Positions 1-9,745 of a DNA stretch of 64,000 nt are shown here, piece after piece. Numbering within the stretch: position 1 is the stretch's first letter; each line of letters starts with the position of its first letter. The DNA comes from Natronospirillum operosum (GTDB lineage: Bacteria > Pseudomonadota > Gammaproteobacteria > Pseudomonadales > Natronospirillaceae). A program made the position numbers and the translations under genes. The stretch spans positions 621,693-685,692 of the forward strand of contig NZ_SRMF01000001.1 in the NCBI RefSeq assembly GCF_004768465.1, written 5' to 3'. The notes under the pieces were generated by a model. It made no database searches. It saw only the letters and a list, made by a program, of their open reading frames with translations, and was not told where the DNA came from.

Positions 1-1281
1 GGTGATGACCTGTCGGATGATCTGCTTGCGGAAGCAGATCCATTGCCGGAAACGGCCGCAGAGGGCCAGAATGGCGCTGCGGCTGCCGAAGCGGTCGAGA
101 ATGCCGAGCTGTACATGGCCTTTCAGCGTTATGACGAAGCCGAGAAAGCCCTGAAAGCGGCTCTCGACCAGATTCCGCAGGATCCCTTTGTACAGCAGAA
201 GCTGCTGGAGCTGTACGCTGAAACCGGCAATCGCCCGGCCTTCAATGAGTTGGCCGAGCAGTTCACCGGTGCCCCGGAAGTGCTGGACCACCTGCGCCAT
301 CAGTTCCAGAGCGGCGGCGAGGATACCCTGGTTGGCGATGATCTCTCCGACGACTTCGATGCCGACGACTTCGATGACCTGGATCTTGATCTGGACCTCG
401 AACTGGATACCGATGAGGCCACGCCGGAACCGGCCAGACAGTCGGCAGCGGCTGAACTGGACGACGGCGTACCCGAGCTGGATGACCCTCTGGACGACCC
501 GAGCGCAGACGAGGGTCTGTCGCTGGACTTCGATCTGGACACGCTGGAGAAGGAGTCGGTCGCCGAGTCCACTTCGGCGATGACAGGTCCTGATGACGAC
601 CTGTCACTGGATTTCGATCTGGACACCGACCGCCGACCCGCAGCCGGCACCACCGACGATTCAGCGGCGCTGGACACACTGGAACTGGATGAAGATCTCG
701 ACTTCGATTTTGGCGATCTGGACACCGATCTGTCGGGCGCCGATGATCTGAAACAGCCGGAGCGTGGCAGCTTCTCCGGCGCCGATGATCTCGGCCTGGA
801 TGATGATCTGGAAGCCGGTGGTCTGGAAGATAAGGGGCCCGACCAGAAGCGCGAGGACATCGACGATCTTGACGATCTGGGTGACCTGCCGGATCTGGAA
901 GACCCGTTCGCCGGGGAAGAAGACCCGTTCGCCGGGGAAGAAGACCCGACTGAAGACTGGGGCGACCTGGAAGAGTCGGCTCCGGAAGCGGAAATGCCGG
1001 AACCCGAGGCATTTGATCAGCCAGAGCCGGAAACCGAGACCCTGTCCGAGTCGGAGCCCGAGCCGGTCACGGCCAATGCCGATGACGACGCTACCGGCGA
1101 GTGGGACGATGATTTCGACTTCCTGGCAGGCACCGATGAGGTGGCAACCAAGCTGGATCTGGCCCGCGCCTATATCGACATGGAAGACGGCGACGGCGCA
1201 CGCGATATTCTCAACGAGGTGCTGGAAGAGGGCGATGACAGCCAGAAATCGGATGCACGTAAACTGCTGGAAACCCTGTAG
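1..1281 (+). CDS. fimV: FimV-type pilus/polarity hub protein, C-terminal part
   Basis: The reading frame is open from the first base, so only the last 426 residues are visible and the start lies off the left edge. FimV is an inner-membrane protein with a periplasmic LysM region and a cytoplasmic TPR part, used in type IV pilus assembly and polar signalling. Seen here are a TPR-like helical stretch (visible residues about 28-87), a long acidic Asp/Leu-rich linker built from DDL/LDLD repeats, and a C-terminal FimV domain (KLDLARAYIDMEDGDGARDI). The linker carries a perfect 21-bp tandem duplication near 901-945 (EDPFAGE twice). Position directly before truA matches pseudomonad-type genomes. The identification rests on the C-terminal domain, composition and neighbour. 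Confidence 0.9.
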   Translation, partial: GDDLSDDLLAEADPLPETAAEGQNGAAAAEAVENAELYMAFQRYDEAEKALKAALDQIPQDPFVQQKLLELYAETGNRPAFNELAEQFTGAPEVLDHLRHQFQSGGEDTLVGDDLSDDFDADDFDDLDLDLDLELDTDEATPEPARQSAAAELDDGVPELDDPLDDPSADEGLSLDFDLDTLEKESVAESTSAMTGPDDDLSLDFDLDTDRRPAAGTTDDSAALDTLELDEDLDFDFGDLDTDLSGADDLKQPERGSFSGADDLGLDDDLEAGGLEDKGPDQKREDIDDLDDLGDLPDLEDPFAGEEDPFAGEEDPTEDWGDLEESAPEAEMPEPEAFDQPEPETETLSESEPEPVTANADDDATGEWDDDFDFLAGTDEVATKLDLARAYIDMEDGDGARDILNEVLEEGDDSQKSDARKLLETL

Positions 1282-1333
1282 GCCGGGCTTTCCGGGCAGC
1301 TGTTGATTCAAACTAAACGATAGTGTTAAGATT

Positions 1334-1363
1334 GGCGTCTCAGTTACTTGAGATGCCTTTTTT
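1334..1363 (+). terminator. Rho-independent terminator after fimV
   Basis: A 9-bp stem GGCGTCTCA / TGAGATGCC (one G-U pair) closes a 6-nt loop and runs directly into six T residues ending at 1363. It lies 53 bases after the fimV stop. The T tract abuts an ATG at 1364 that could otherwise be read as the truA start, which argues that truA initiates further downstream. Confidence 0.8.
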
Positions 1364-1432
1364 ATGTCCGCTTCACCGGCGCCACAATCTGCATCCGCTG
1401 GTCAGGCCACCGCACAGCCCGGAGGTCCGGAA

Positions 1433-2281
1433 GTGTTTGCGCCGGAAACCCCGCAGCGGACACTGCGCTGGGCGGCTGGCGTGGAGTATCAGGGCACCGC
1501 CTATCACGGCTACCAGACGCAGGGCGCCACACCGCACACCATTCAGAATTACCTGCAGCAGGCTATCGGTTTCGTGGCCGATCACGAGATCAAGCTGCAC
1601 TGTGCCGGGCGCACCGATGCGCGGGTGCATGCGACCAGTCAGGTCATTCATTTTGATACCAGTAGCGTGCGCAAGCCCTGGGGCTGGCTGCTGGGCAGCA
1701 ATACCCGGCTGCCCGACGATATCAGCCTGCAGTGGGTCAAGCCGGTACCGCATACCTTTCATGCGCGCTTCTCGGCGCGGGCCCGACGCTATCGTTATGT
1801 GATCTACAACCATCCCGTGCCCAGTGCCCTGATGCGTCATGCCGCCACCTGGGAAAAGTCGCCGCTGGATGAACGGCTGATGCAGCAGGCGGCGTTCAGT
1901 TTCTGTGGCCGTCATGACTTCAGTGCCTTCCGGGCCGCCGAGTGCCAGGCCAAGAGCCCGGTGCGTACCGTGACCCATTGTCAGGTCAAGCGTCAGGGCA
2001 AGCTGCTGGTGCTCGATATCCGCGCCGATGCCTTTCTGCATCATATGGTGCGCAATATTGCCGGCGTGCTGATGGCGATAGGCCGTGGCGAGGCACCGGT
2101 GAGCTGGGCGGCCGAGGTGCTGGCTACCCGGGATCGTCAGCAGGGCGGCGTAACCGCGCGCCCGGATGGGCTGTATCTGATTGCGGCCGAGTACGATCCG
2201 GCCTTCCAGTTGCCTGCACCGGCGCTGGGCCCGGCGTTTCTGCCGGTCAATGACCCGATACAGGGGGGACAGACAGAGTGA
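1433..2281 (+). CDS. truA: tRNA pseudouridine(38-40) synthase TruA
   Basis: Converts uridines 38-40 of the tRNA anticodon arm to pseudouridine. The catalytic Asp lies in GRTDARVHA (about residue 62), and the family N-terminus GVEYQGTAYHGYQ is present. I chose GTG 1433 because GGAGG at 1421-1425 stands seven bases before it and the resulting 282 residues fit the family length. The longer frame from ATG 1364 would begin on the terminator T tract with no ribosome binding site and would add 23 low-complexity residues. The stop overlaps the GTG of trpF (GTGA), so the two are translationally coupled. It is the first gene of a long housekeeping operon. Confidence 0.92.
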   Translation: MFAPETPQRTLRWAAGVEYQGTAYHGYQTQGATPHTIQNYLQQAIGFVADHEIKLHCAGRTDARVHATSQVIHFDTSSVRKPWGWLLGSNTRLPDDISLQWVKPVPHTFHARFSARARRYRYVIYNHPVPSALMRHAATWEKSPLDERLMQQAAFSFCGRHDFSAFRAAECQAKSPVRTVTHCQVKRQGKLLVLDIRADAFLHHMVRNIAGVLMAIGRGEAPVSWAAEVLATRDRQQGGVTARPDGLYLIAAEYDPAFQLPAPALGPAFLPVNDPIQGGQTE

Positions 2282-2922
2282 CCCGACCAACACGTATCAA
2301 GCTGTGCGGTCTGCGCCGCAGCGAACATATCCGTCTGGCGGCCGAACTGGGCGCTGATGCGGCAGGGCTGGTGTTCTGGCCCCACAGCAGCCGCGCCGTC
2401 AGCATCGACCAGGCCGCCGAACTGGCTGCCGCAGCGCCGCCGTTTCTGTCCCTGACCGGACTCTTTGTCGATCCGACCGTGCAGGCGGTGGAAGCCGTGC
2501 TCGACCGGGTGGCGCTGGACTGCCTGCAGTTCCACGGCAATGAATCCAATGAGTTCTGTCGCCAGTTCGGGCGCCCCTGGATCAAGGGCGTGCGCATGCA
2601 CCCTGAGGCAGAGGTGGAGCAGGTACTGACCGAGTGGCCCGATGCCCGAGGCCTGCTGCTGGATGCCTGGCACCCGGAGCAGCCCGGCGGTACCGGCCTG
2701 ACTTTTGACTGGCAGCGTATACCGGCAGGGTGGCGCGAACGCATTGTACTGGCCGGTGGCCTGACCCCGGATAATGTCGGCGCGGCCATCCGCGCCATCC
2801 GACCCTGGGGCGTCGATGTCAGTGGTGGCATCGAGTATGCAGGCCAGAAGGGCGAAAAAGATTCAGCGCTGATGGCGGCCTTTGTGGCCGCTGTCCGAGA
2901 GGAGGACGAGAAGCATGACTGA
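2278..2922 (+). CDS. trpF: Phosphoribosylanthranilate isomerase TrpF
   Basis: Catalyses the Amadori rearrangement of N-(5-phosphoribosyl)anthranilate in tryptophan synthesis. It has 214 residues, a standard length for monofunctional TrpF. The N-terminal KLCGLRR carries the catalytic Cys (about residue 10), and DVSGGIE near residue 180 holds the catalytic Asp and the phosphate-binding loop. The GTG start overlaps the truA stop and follows a GGGGGGA purine run. The 3' end overlaps trpB by eight bases. The truA-trpF linkage is a widespread gammaproteobacterial arrangement separate from the trpGDC genes. Confidence 0.95.
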   Translation: MTRPTRIKLCGLRRSEHIRLAAELGADAAGLVFWPHSSRAVSIDQAAELAAAAPPFLSLTGLFVDPTVQAVEAVLDRVALDCLQFHGNESNEFCRQFGRPWIKGVRMHPEAEVEQVLTEWPDARGLLLDAWHPEQPGGTGLTFDWQRIPAGWRERIVLAGGLTPDNVGAAIRAIRPWGVDVSGGIEYAGQKGEKDSALMAAFVAAVREEDEKHD

Positions 2923-4126
2923 ACAACGCGATTACCATCAGGGGCCGGACCTGCGCGGGCACTTCGGGATTCACGGTGGGCGCTTTGCGTCGGAAACCCT
3001 GATGAACGCCCTGGAAGAACTGAGCGACATCTATGGTCGCCTGAAAGACGACCCCCAGTTCCAGGCCGAATTCGACCACGACCTGGCGCATTATGTCGGG
3101 CGTCCGTCGCCGCTCTACCTGGCTGAACGTCTGACCGAGAAATGGGGCGGCGCCGAGGTCTGGCTGAAGCGCGAAGACCTCAACCACACCGGTGCCCACA
3201 AGATCAACAACACCATTGGTCAGGCCCTGCTGGCCAAGCATGTCGGCAAGCGCCGGGTGATCGCCGAGACCGGTGCCGGTCAGCACGGTGTGGCCAGTGC
3301 CACTGTGGCGGCCCGCCTGGGACTCGAGTGCGTGGTCTACATGGGTGCCGAGGATGTCGAACGGCAGAAACTGAATGTCTATCGCATGAAGCTGCTCGGC
3401 GCCGAAGTGGTGCCGGTGACCTCGGGCACGCGCACCCTGAAGGATGCCATGAACGAAGCCATGCGCGACTGGGTCACCAATGTGGATGACACCTACTACA
3501 TCATCGGCACCGTAGCCGGCCCGCATCCCTATCCGATGCTGGTGCGCGATTTTCAGTCCATCATTGGTCGCGAAACCCGGCGCCAGCTGCAGGCGCAGGC
3601 CGGCGCCCTGCCGGATGCCCTGGTGGCCTGTGTCGGCGGCGGTTCCAATGCCATCGGCCTGTTCTACGAGTTTCTCAATGATCCGTCGGTGGCCATCTAC
3701 GGTGTCGAAGCCGGTGGTCTGGGGGTCGAGACCGGCCAGCACGCGGCTCCGCTTACCGCCGGTCGGCCGGGCATTCTGCATGGCAACCGAACCTATCTGA
3801 TGGCCGACGACAATGGCCAGATTCTGGGCACGCATTCGGTATCGGCCGGGCTGGACTATCCTGGCGTGGGCCCTGAGCACAGCTGGCTGAAGGATGAAGG
3901 CCGGGCCAATTATGTCTCCGTTACCGACGATGAAGCCATGGCTGCGTTCCGCGAACTGACCCGCATTGAAGGCATCATGCCGGCACTGGAAACGGCGCAT
4001 GCGCTGGCCTATGCGAAGAAATTGGCACCGCAAATGGGGGTCGGCAAGCGCATCGTGGTCAACCTGTCCGGACGGGGTGACAAGGACGTGCATACGGTGG
4101 CCCGTATGGACGGCATGGACATCTGA
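2915..4126 (+). CDS. trpB: Tryptophan synthase beta chain
   Basis: PLP enzyme that condenses indole with serine in the alpha2beta2 tryptophan synthase complex. The pyridoxal Lys is K96 in HTGAHKINN, and the phosphate-binding glycine loop is GGGSNAIG. The 403-residue product matches the family. ATG 2915 was chosen over an upstream in-frame start because GGAGG at 2901-2905 lies nine bases before it and [12 protein letters not shown] matches family N-termini. It overlaps the end of trpF and is followed 11 bases later by trpA, so both subunits are made from one message. Confidence 0.96.
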   Translation: MTEQRDYHQGPDLRGHFGIHGGRFASETLMNALEELSDIYGRLKDDPQFQAEFDHDLAHYVGRPSPLYLAERLTEKWGGAEVWLKREDLNHTGAHKINNTIGQALLAKHVGKRRVIAETGAGQHGVASATVAARLGLECVVYMGAEDVERQKLNVYRMKLLGAEVVPVTSGTRTLKDAMNEAMRDWVTNVDDTYYIIGTVAGPHPYPMLVRDFQSIIGRETRRQLQAQAGALPDALVACVGGGSNAIGLFYEFLNDPSVAIYGVEAGGLGVETGQHAAPLTAGRPGILHGNRTYLMADDNGQILGTHSVSAGLDYPGVGPEHSWLKDEGRANYVSVTDDEAMAAFRELTRIEGIMPALETAHALAYAKKLAPQMGVGKRIVVNLSGRGDKDVHTVARMDGMDI

Positions 4127-4137
4127 GGAGTATCCAC

Positions 4138-4947
4138 ATGAGCAGATTGCAGAACACACTTGCCGAACTCAAGGCGGCCGGTCGGGCGGCGCTGATCCCC
4201 TACATCACGGCCGGGGACCCGGATATCGATACCACCCTGGACCTGATGCACGAGCTGGTCGCTGCCGGGGCCGACGTGATCGAACTGGGGGTGCCGTTTT
4301 CCGACCCCATGGCGGATGGTCCGACCATCCAACTGGCCTATGAGCGGGCACTGAAACATGGCGTCGGCCTGCGCGATGTGCTGGCTCTGGTGGCCCGCTT
4401 CCGCGCGCGCGACAACCGCACGCCCGTGGTGCTGATGGGTTACATGAATCCGATCGAGTACATGGGCTACGAGACCTTCGTGAATGCTTCCGTCGAGGCC
4501 GGCATTGACGGCGTGCTGGTGGTGGATCTGCCGCCGGAGGAGTGCGAGACGCTGACTGGCATGCTGCACGAGCGTGAACTGGACACCATCTTCCTGCTTA
4601 CACCGACCACGTCCGACGAGCGCGCCCGCGCCATCTGTGCGCACAGCAGCGGCTATGTCTACTATGTGTCGATCAAGGGTGTCACCGGCGCCAACACGCT
4701 GGATGTGGACAATGTAAAGCATCATGTGGAGCGCCTGCGCCAGGCCACCGAGCTGCCCATTGCCGTTGGTTTCGGCATCAAGACCGCAGCCGATGCCGCC
4801 GCCGTCAGCCGGGTTGCCGATGGCGTCATTGTCGGGTCGGCACTGGTGAACATCATCGCCCAGGCGGCGGACAGACCTGCTGTTGAAATTACCTCACAAG
4901 TGTCTGCGCTGCTGTCAGATATGCGCAATGGTATGGATGCCGCATAA
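4138..4947 (+). CDS. trpA: Tryptophan synthase alpha chain
   Basis: Cleaves indole-3-glycerol phosphate and channels indole to TrpB. The catalytic pair E49 and D60 lies in VIELGVPFSDPMADGP at the same numbering as the Salmonella enzyme. The phosphate-binding VGFGIK and GSALV segments follow near residues 210-240. It has 269 residues, normal for the family. GAGGAG just upstream serves as ribosome binding site. It ends the trp part of the operon; accD starts 43 bases later. Confidence 0.96.
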   Translation: MSRLQNTLAELKAAGRAALIPYITAGDPDIDTTLDLMHELVAAGADVIELGVPFSDPMADGPTIQLAYERALKHGVGLRDVLALVARFRARDNRTPVVLMGYMNPIEYMGYETFVNASVEAGIDGVLVVDLPPEECETLTGMLHERELDTIFLLTPTTSDERARAICAHSSGYVYYVSIKGVTGANTLDVDNVKHHVERLRQATELPIAVGFGIKTAADAAAVSRVADGVIVGSALVNIIAQAADRPAVEITSQVSALLSDMRNGMDAA

Positions 4948-4990
4948 TCTGCGCTATCATGCCGTGATCAGGAACAGACAGGAGTGATCA

Positions 4991-5854
4991 ATGAGTAGCT
5001 GGCTGGACAAACTGGTCCCTTCCATCATTCGGTCCGAGAGCCGCGCCAAGGCCAATGTCCCGGAGGGTGTCTGGGACAAGTGCGGCAATTGTGGCGCGGT
5101 ACTGTACCGGCCCGAGCTGGAAAAAAACCTGAATGTCTGTCCCAAATGCGAACACCACATGACCCTCTCCGCGACGCAGCGGATCGCATTTTTTCTGGAC
5201 CCGGACGGACAGGTGGAAGTGGCCGCAGATGTGGAGCCGGTGGATCGCCTGAAGTTCAAGGACTCCAAGCGCTACAAGGATCGCCTGGTGGCCGCCCAGA
5301 AAACCACCGGGCAGAAAGACGCCCTCAAGGTTGTCAAGGGTACCGTGGAACAGGTGCCGGTGGTTGTGGCCGCCTTTGACTTCACCTTCATGGGGGGCTC
5401 GATGGGCTCGGTAGTGGGCGAGAAATTCGTCCGTGCCGTCAATGTCTGTCTGGAGCACAAGCTGCCGCTGGTCTGCTTTCCCACCTCCGGCGGCGCCCGC
5501 ATGCAGGAAGCCCTGTTCTCCCTGATGCAGATGGCCAAGACTGCGGCCGCCATCGAGAAGATGCAGCAGGAGCGCCTGCCGTTCATCTCCTGCATGGTCG
5601 ACCCCTGTTATGGCGGTGTGTCGGCCAGTCTGGCCATGCTGGGTGACCTGAACATGGCCGAGCCCGGCGCGCGCATCGGCTTTGCCGGCCCGCGAGTGAT
5701 CGAACAGACCGTACGTCAGACCCTGCCGGAAGGCTTTCAGCGCAGCGAGTTCCTGCTCGAACACGGGGCGCTGGATATGGTCGTCGCACGCCAGGACCTG
5801 CGGCCGGTGATTTCCCGACAACTGCGGAAGATGATGCATCTGAATGCCGCCTGA
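4991..5854 (+). CDS. accD: Acetyl-CoA carboxylase carboxyltransferase subunit beta
   Basis: Transfers the carboxyl group from carboxybiotin to acetyl-CoA as the AccA2D2 carboxyltransferase, the committed step of fatty-acid synthesis. The N-terminal four-Cys zinc finger is complete (C31, C34, C50, C53). The crotonase-fold carboxyltransferase domain follows, with SGGARMQE and [12 protein letters not shown]. It has 287 residues. ACAGGAG upstream is a good ribosome binding site. The last 11 bases overlap folC, the usual accD-folC linkage. Confidence 0.96.
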   Translation: MSSWLDKLVPSIIRSESRAKANVPEGVWDKCGNCGAVLYRPELEKNLNVCPKCEHHMTLSATQRIAFFLDPDGQVEVAADVEPVDRLKFKDSKRYKDRLVAAQKTTGQKDALKVVKGTVEQVPVVVAAFDFTFMGGSMGSVVGEKFVRAVNVCLEHKLPLVCFPTSGGARMQEALFSLMQMAKTAAAIEKMQQERLPFISCMVDPCYGGVSASLAMLGDLNMAEPGARIGFAGPRVIEQTVRQTLPEGFQRSEFLLEHGALDMVVARQDLRPVISRQLRKMMHLNAA

Positions 5855-7097
5855 AGACTGGCACAACAGCCCCCGCACCCTGGACGCCTGGTTGCAGCGG
5901 CTGGAAACACTGCACCCCAAAGACATCGACCTTGGACTGGACCGCATTCGTGCGGTCTGGTCACGTCTGGGCCATGACTTTTCCGCTACGCGTATCGTCA
6001 CTGTCGCCGGCACCAACGGCAAGGGTTCCACGGCCACGCTCGCAGCCGAGCTGTTGCGCGCCCACGGCTGGACGGTCGGCCTCTATACCTCCCCGCATTT
6101 TCTGCATTTTACCGAGCGGGTCGTGATCAACGGCCAGCCCGTGAGCGCTGCGGCCATGGTCGATGCCCTGGCCCGGGTCGAGCAGGTCAGGGCAGAGGTA
6201 TCGCTGACCTACTTCGAATTCACCACGCTGGCCGCCTTTGATCTGTTTGCCCGCGCCGGTCTGCAGGCACTGGTGCTGGAAGTTGGTCTGGGCGGACGCC
6301 TGGATGCGGTCAATATTCTGGCTGCCGATTGCGCCGTGGTAACCACCATCGGCCTGGATCATACCGACTGGCTGGGTGACACCCTGGCTGCCATAGCGCG
6401 CGAAAAGGCCGGCATAGCGCGCGCCGGCAAGCCGCTGCTGGTGGGCGCCGACCAGGTGCCCGAGGTATTCACCGCGGTGGCTGCCGAGGTGGGCGCGCAG
6501 TTGCGCTTTGTCAGCGTGCCGACGCTGACGTCCGCTGGCAGCTGGCACACCACGGCCGAGCTGGGACTGGGGCAGACGCCATTCAGCTTGCCGGCGCTGC
6601 CGCTGCCGTCGGCCAATCTGGCGCTGGAGGTGCTGGCCGAGCTGGGGGTGACCTGTGACCCCGAGCGGGTCCGTCAGGTCTTTGCTGCCACCCGGATGCC
6701 CGGTCGCCTGCAACACATACGCTGGCGCGAGACTGACATCTGGCTCGATGTGGCGCACAATCCGCAGGCGGCAGCCTGGGTTGCCGGCCGACTGCGTATG
6801 GAGGCACCGCGCTGGACGATAATTTTGGGTATGCTCGGCGACAAGGATGCAAACGCTGTAGTACAATCCCTCGCGATTCTGAACCCGCAGTGGTCGCTGG
6901 TCAGCCTGGATGCAGGCACGCGTTCTCAGAGCGCCGAGGCACTGCAACAGCGCAGTGGTCTGGCTGCCACTGAGGTGGCCTGCTACGACAGCCTGACAGC
7001 GGCACTGCATGACGCGGCGGAGGCAGGGCATCCGGTGCTGGTCTGTGGATCCTTCTACACCGTGGCCGCTGCTCTGGCCTGCCTGCAAACGGATTGA
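5844..7097 (+). CDS. folC: Bifunctional folylpolyglutamate/dihydrofolate synthase
   Basis: Mur-ligase family enzyme that adds glutamate to dihydropteroate and to folates. The ATP loop GTNGKGST is at residues 56-63, the metal-binding central region includes [12 protein letters not shown], and the C-terminal domain has [12 protein letters not shown]. At 417 residues it is a typical FolC. The start overlaps the accD stop, and the SPOR-domain gene begins one base after its stop, so translation is probably coupled along accD-folC-SPOR gene. Confidence 0.95.
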   Translation: MPPEDWHNSPRTLDAWLQRLETLHPKDIDLGLDRIRAVWSRLGHDFSATRIVTVAGTNGKGSTATLAAELLRAHGWTVGLYTSPHFLHFTERVVINGQPVSAAAMVDALARVEQVRAEVSLTYFEFTTLAAFDLFARAGLQALVLEVGLGGRLDAVNILAADCAVVTTIGLDHTDWLGDTLAAIAREKAGIARAGKPLLVGADQVPEVFTAVAAEVGAQLRFVSVPTLTSAGSWHTTAELGLGQTPFSLPALPLPSANLALEVLAELGVTCDPERVRQVFAATRMPGRLQHIRWRETDIWLDVAHNPQAAAWVAGRLRMEAPRWTIILGMLGDKDANAVVQSLAILNPQWSLVSLDAGTRSQSAEALQQRSGLAATEVACYDSLTAALHDAAEAGHPVLVCGSFYTVAAALACLQTD

Positions 7098-7098
7098 C

Positions 7099-7632
7099 AT
7101 GGATTCAGCCCTGAAGAAAAGACTGATTGGCGCTCTGGTACTCTGTGTATTGCTGCTGCTGTTGTTGCCGGTTCTGTTTTCCGGCCAGGGCCGCCTGCCG
7201 GAAGCCCGCATTACCGATATACCGCAGGCGCCCGTGCTGAGTGAAGCACCGGTGCTGGAACCCGAGCAGCGGGCGCGGCCCGAACCGGAGCAGGTGGAAG
7301 AGATTCTGGCCCCGTCGCCGCCGGTGGAGGCGGAGCCGGAAGCAGAGCCGCCGGCAGCCGCCGAATACGAAACCGATGACGCCGGGCAGATCCAGGCCTG
7401 GAGTGTGCAGATGGGCAGCTTCCGTGATGCGGCCAATGCCCGCCGTTTGCTGAACAGCCTGCGCGAGGCCGGTCACGAAGCCTACACCCGGGAAAGTCTG
7501 CTGTCTGATGGCAGTACGCTGACCCAGGTCATGGTGGGGCCAGACCGGGACTATGAAGCGGTACAGGCCCTCAAGGACGAGCTGTCGGATACCTTTGACG
7601 TGCCGGCCCTGGTCGTGCGGTTTCAACCCTGA
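7099..7632 (+). CDS. dedD: DedD-like SPOR-domain division protein
   Basis: A 177-residue bitopic membrane protein. A short cytoplasmic N-terminus precedes one transmembrane helix (about residues 10-28), then a Pro/Glu-rich periplasmic linker, then a C-terminal SPOR domain (about 95-175, starting at AWSVQMGSFRDAANA). SPOR domains bind denuded glycan at the division septum, so a role in cell constriction is likely. ATG 7099 directly follows the folC stop; a longer frame inside folC was rejected. Position between folC and cvpA is conserved in this lineage. The symbol follows the position and architecture. Confidence 0.85.
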   Translation: MDSALKKRLIGALVLCVLLLLLLPVLFSGQGRLPEARITDIPQAPVLSEAPVLEPEQRARPEPEQVEEILAPSPPVEAEPEAEPPAAAEYETDDAGQIQAWSVQMGSFRDAANARRLLNSLREAGHEAYTRESLLSDGSTLTQVMVGPDRDYEAVQALKDELSDTFDVPALVVRFQP

Positions 7633-7688
7633 ACAAAGAACCTGACCGGTCTTTTGCCGGTACACAGGAGCAGCCGAGATAGTTTGAC

Positions 7689-8177
7689 ATGGTGGTAGTG
7701 GACTGGATCATTCTGGTTGTGGTGGTAGTATCCGCCCTGATCAGCCTGAAGCGGGGGTTCGTCAAGGAACTGCTGAGCCTGGCCAGCTGGGTGGCCGCGC
7801 TGGCCATCGCTGTCCTGTTCAGCGAGCGCCTGGCCGGCCTGCTGACCGGTCTTATTGCCACCGAAAGCTGGCGTCTGGCTGCCGCCTTTACCATCCTGTT
7901 CATCCTGACGCTGATTGTCGGTGCCATGGTCAATCACCTGATCGGTGAACTGGTCCGCATGACCGGCCTGTCCGGTCTCGACCGGACGCTGGGTGTGGTG
8001 TTCGGTCTGCTGCGCGGCATCATCATTGTGGTAGCGCTGCTGGCCGTGGCGCGCCTGTTCGCCCTCGACGGTACCTGGCAGGGTTCCCTGCTGGTGCCCT
8101 GGCTCGATCCGCTGGTCAACTGGACCGGCGCCTATGTACACAGTGCGTCCGAGCGCGTCTTCGACGTTCGACGCTAG
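7689..8177 (+). CDS. cvpA: CvpA family inner-membrane protein
   Basis: A 162-residue protein with four predicted transmembrane segments; its N-terminus is [19 protein letters not shown]. In Escherichia coli CvpA is required for colicin V production and bile-salt tolerance, and its biochemical activity is unclear. It lies directly upstream of purF, the classical cvpA-purF pair. CAGGAG is the likely ribosome binding site, 15-20 bases upstream, somewhat far from the ATG. Confidence 0.9.
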   Translation: MVVVDWIILVVVVVSALISLKRGFVKELLSLASWVAALAIAVLFSERLAGLLTGLIATESWRLAAAFTILFILTLIVGAMVNHLIGELVRMTGLSGLDRTLGVVFGLLRGIIIVVALLAVARLFALDGTWQGSLLVPWLDPLVNWTGAYVHSASERVFDVRR

Positions 8178-8202
8178 TCAGCCCCCGGAGAGTAGCCTTA
8201 AT

Positions 8203-9720
8203 ATGTGCGGTATTGTCGGAATATACGGATACGGGCCAGTCAACCAGTCATTGTATGACGCCATGACGGTCCTGCAGCACAGAGGCCAGGACGCCGCCGG
8301 AATCATCACCGAGCAGCAGGGCAAGTTCTACCTGCGCAAGAGCAACGGCCTGGTGCGTGACGTGTTCCGCACCCGCCATATGCAGCGCCTGATTGGTCAC
8401 AAGGGCATCGGCCATGTGCGCTATCCCACTGCCGGCACCTCCAGTTCCTCGGAAAGTCAGCCCTTCTACGTCAATTCACCCTACGGCATCGTGCTGGCCC
8501 ACAACGGCAATCTCACCAATGCTGATGCCCTGGCGCCCAGCCTGTTCAAGAGCGATCTGCGCCACATCAATACCACCTCGGATTCGGAAGTGCTGCTCAA
8601 TGCGCTGGCCCATGAGCTGCAGAAGCGGGGCAAACTGGAGCCGACACCCGACGACATCTTTGCCGCTGTCACCGGGGTTCACGAGCGCTGCAAGGGGGCC
8701 TATGTGGCCGTGGCCATGATCTCCGGGCACGGCATGGTGGCCTTCCGTGACCCGCACGGTATTCGACCGGCCGTGTTCGGCCAGCGCACCCTGGCCGATG
8801 GCCGGGTGGAATACATGGTGGCGTCGGAAAGCGTGGCGCTGGATGCCATCGGCTTCGAGCTGATCGATGATATCCAGCCGGGCGAGGCCATCTATGTCGA
8901 CAACGAGGGCAGTCTGCATCGCTATCAGTGTGTGCCGGCTCGTGAGTTGTCGCCCTGCATTTTCGAGTATGTCTACTTTGCCCGGCCGGATTCCATCATC
9001 GACGGCATCTCGGTCTACAAGGCCCGTCTGCGGATGGGTGAAGTGCTGGCGCGCAAGATTCAGCGCACCTGGGCGGATCACGACATCGATGTGGTCATCC
9101 CCATTCCGGATACCAGCCGCACCTCGGCGCTGGAGCTGGCCAATGAGCTTGGAGTCAAGTTCCGCGAAGGCTTTATCAAGAACCGCTATATCGGCCGCAC
9201 CTTCATCATGCCGGGCCAGCAGCAGCGCCGCAAATCGGTCAAGCAGAAGCTGAACCCGATCAGCCTGGAGTTCAAGGGCAAGAATGTGCTGCTGGTGGAC
9301 GATTCCATCGTGCGCGGCACCACCTGTGAGCAGATCATCGAGATGGCGCGGGATGCCGGTGCCAATCGGGTGTATTTTGCCTCTGCCGCCCCGCCCATAC
9401 GGCACCCCAATGTGTACGGCATCGATATGCCGGCGGTGAGCGAACTGATTGCCGCCGGGCGCACCGAAACCGAGGTGGAGACGGCCATCGGTGCCGACCG
9501 CCTGATCTATCAGGATCTGGAAGACCTGATCCAGGCCACCCAGACCAGCAAGGCCGATGTGCGCCGCTTCGAGTGCTCGGTCTTCAACGGCAACTATGTC
9601 ACCGGTGATGTGGATACGGACTATCTGCAGCGGCTGGAAAACCGCCGCAACGACAAGACGCGTCAGAACAAGGACCCGGTCGATGACTCGGGCCTGATTG
9701 ACCTGCATAATGACTACTGA
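8203..9720 (+). CDS. purF: Amidophosphoribosyltransferase PurF
   Basis: First committed enzyme of purine synthesis, moving glutamine ammonia to PRPP. The start is fixed by the mature N-terminus MCGIVGI, in which C2 is the Ntn nucleophile. The glutaminase domain spans about residues 2-235, and the PRPP-binding motif [14 protein letters not shown] lies near 365. It has 505 residues. The upstream CCGGAGAG is an adequate ribosome binding site. It is cotranscribed with cvpA and followed 25 bases later by metZ. Confidence 0.97.
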   Translation: MCGIVGIYGYGPVNQSLYDAMTVLQHRGQDAAGIITEQQGKFYLRKSNGLVRDVFRTRHMQRLIGHKGIGHVRYPTAGTSSSSESQPFYVNSPYGIVLAHNGNLTNADALAPSLFKSDLRHINTTSDSEVLLNALAHELQKRGKLEPTPDDIFAAVTGVHERCKGAYVAVAMISGHGMVAFRDPHGIRPAVFGQRTLADGRVEYMVASESVALDAIGFELIDDIQPGEAIYVDNEGSLHRYQCVPARELSPCIFEYVYFARPDSIIDGISVYKARLRMGEVLARKIQRTWADHDIDVVIPIPDTSRTSALELANELGVKFREGFIKNRYIGRTFIMPGQQQRRKSVKQKLNPISLEFKGKNVLLVDDSIVRGTTCEQIIEMARDAGANRVYFASAAPPIRHPNVYGIDMPAVSELIAAGRTETEVETAIGADRLIYQDLEDLIQATQTSKADVRRFECSVFNGNYVTGDVDTDYLQRLENRRNDKTRQNKDPVDDSGLIDLHNDY

Positions 9721-9745
9721 CTCAGGAACAAAAGGGGAACAGGCC

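Noticed and set aside
7633-7688. Terminator between the SPOR gene and cvpA (ACCGG / CCGGT hairpin)
   Set aside because: The stem is only five base pairs and no T tract follows; the genes are probably cotranscribed.
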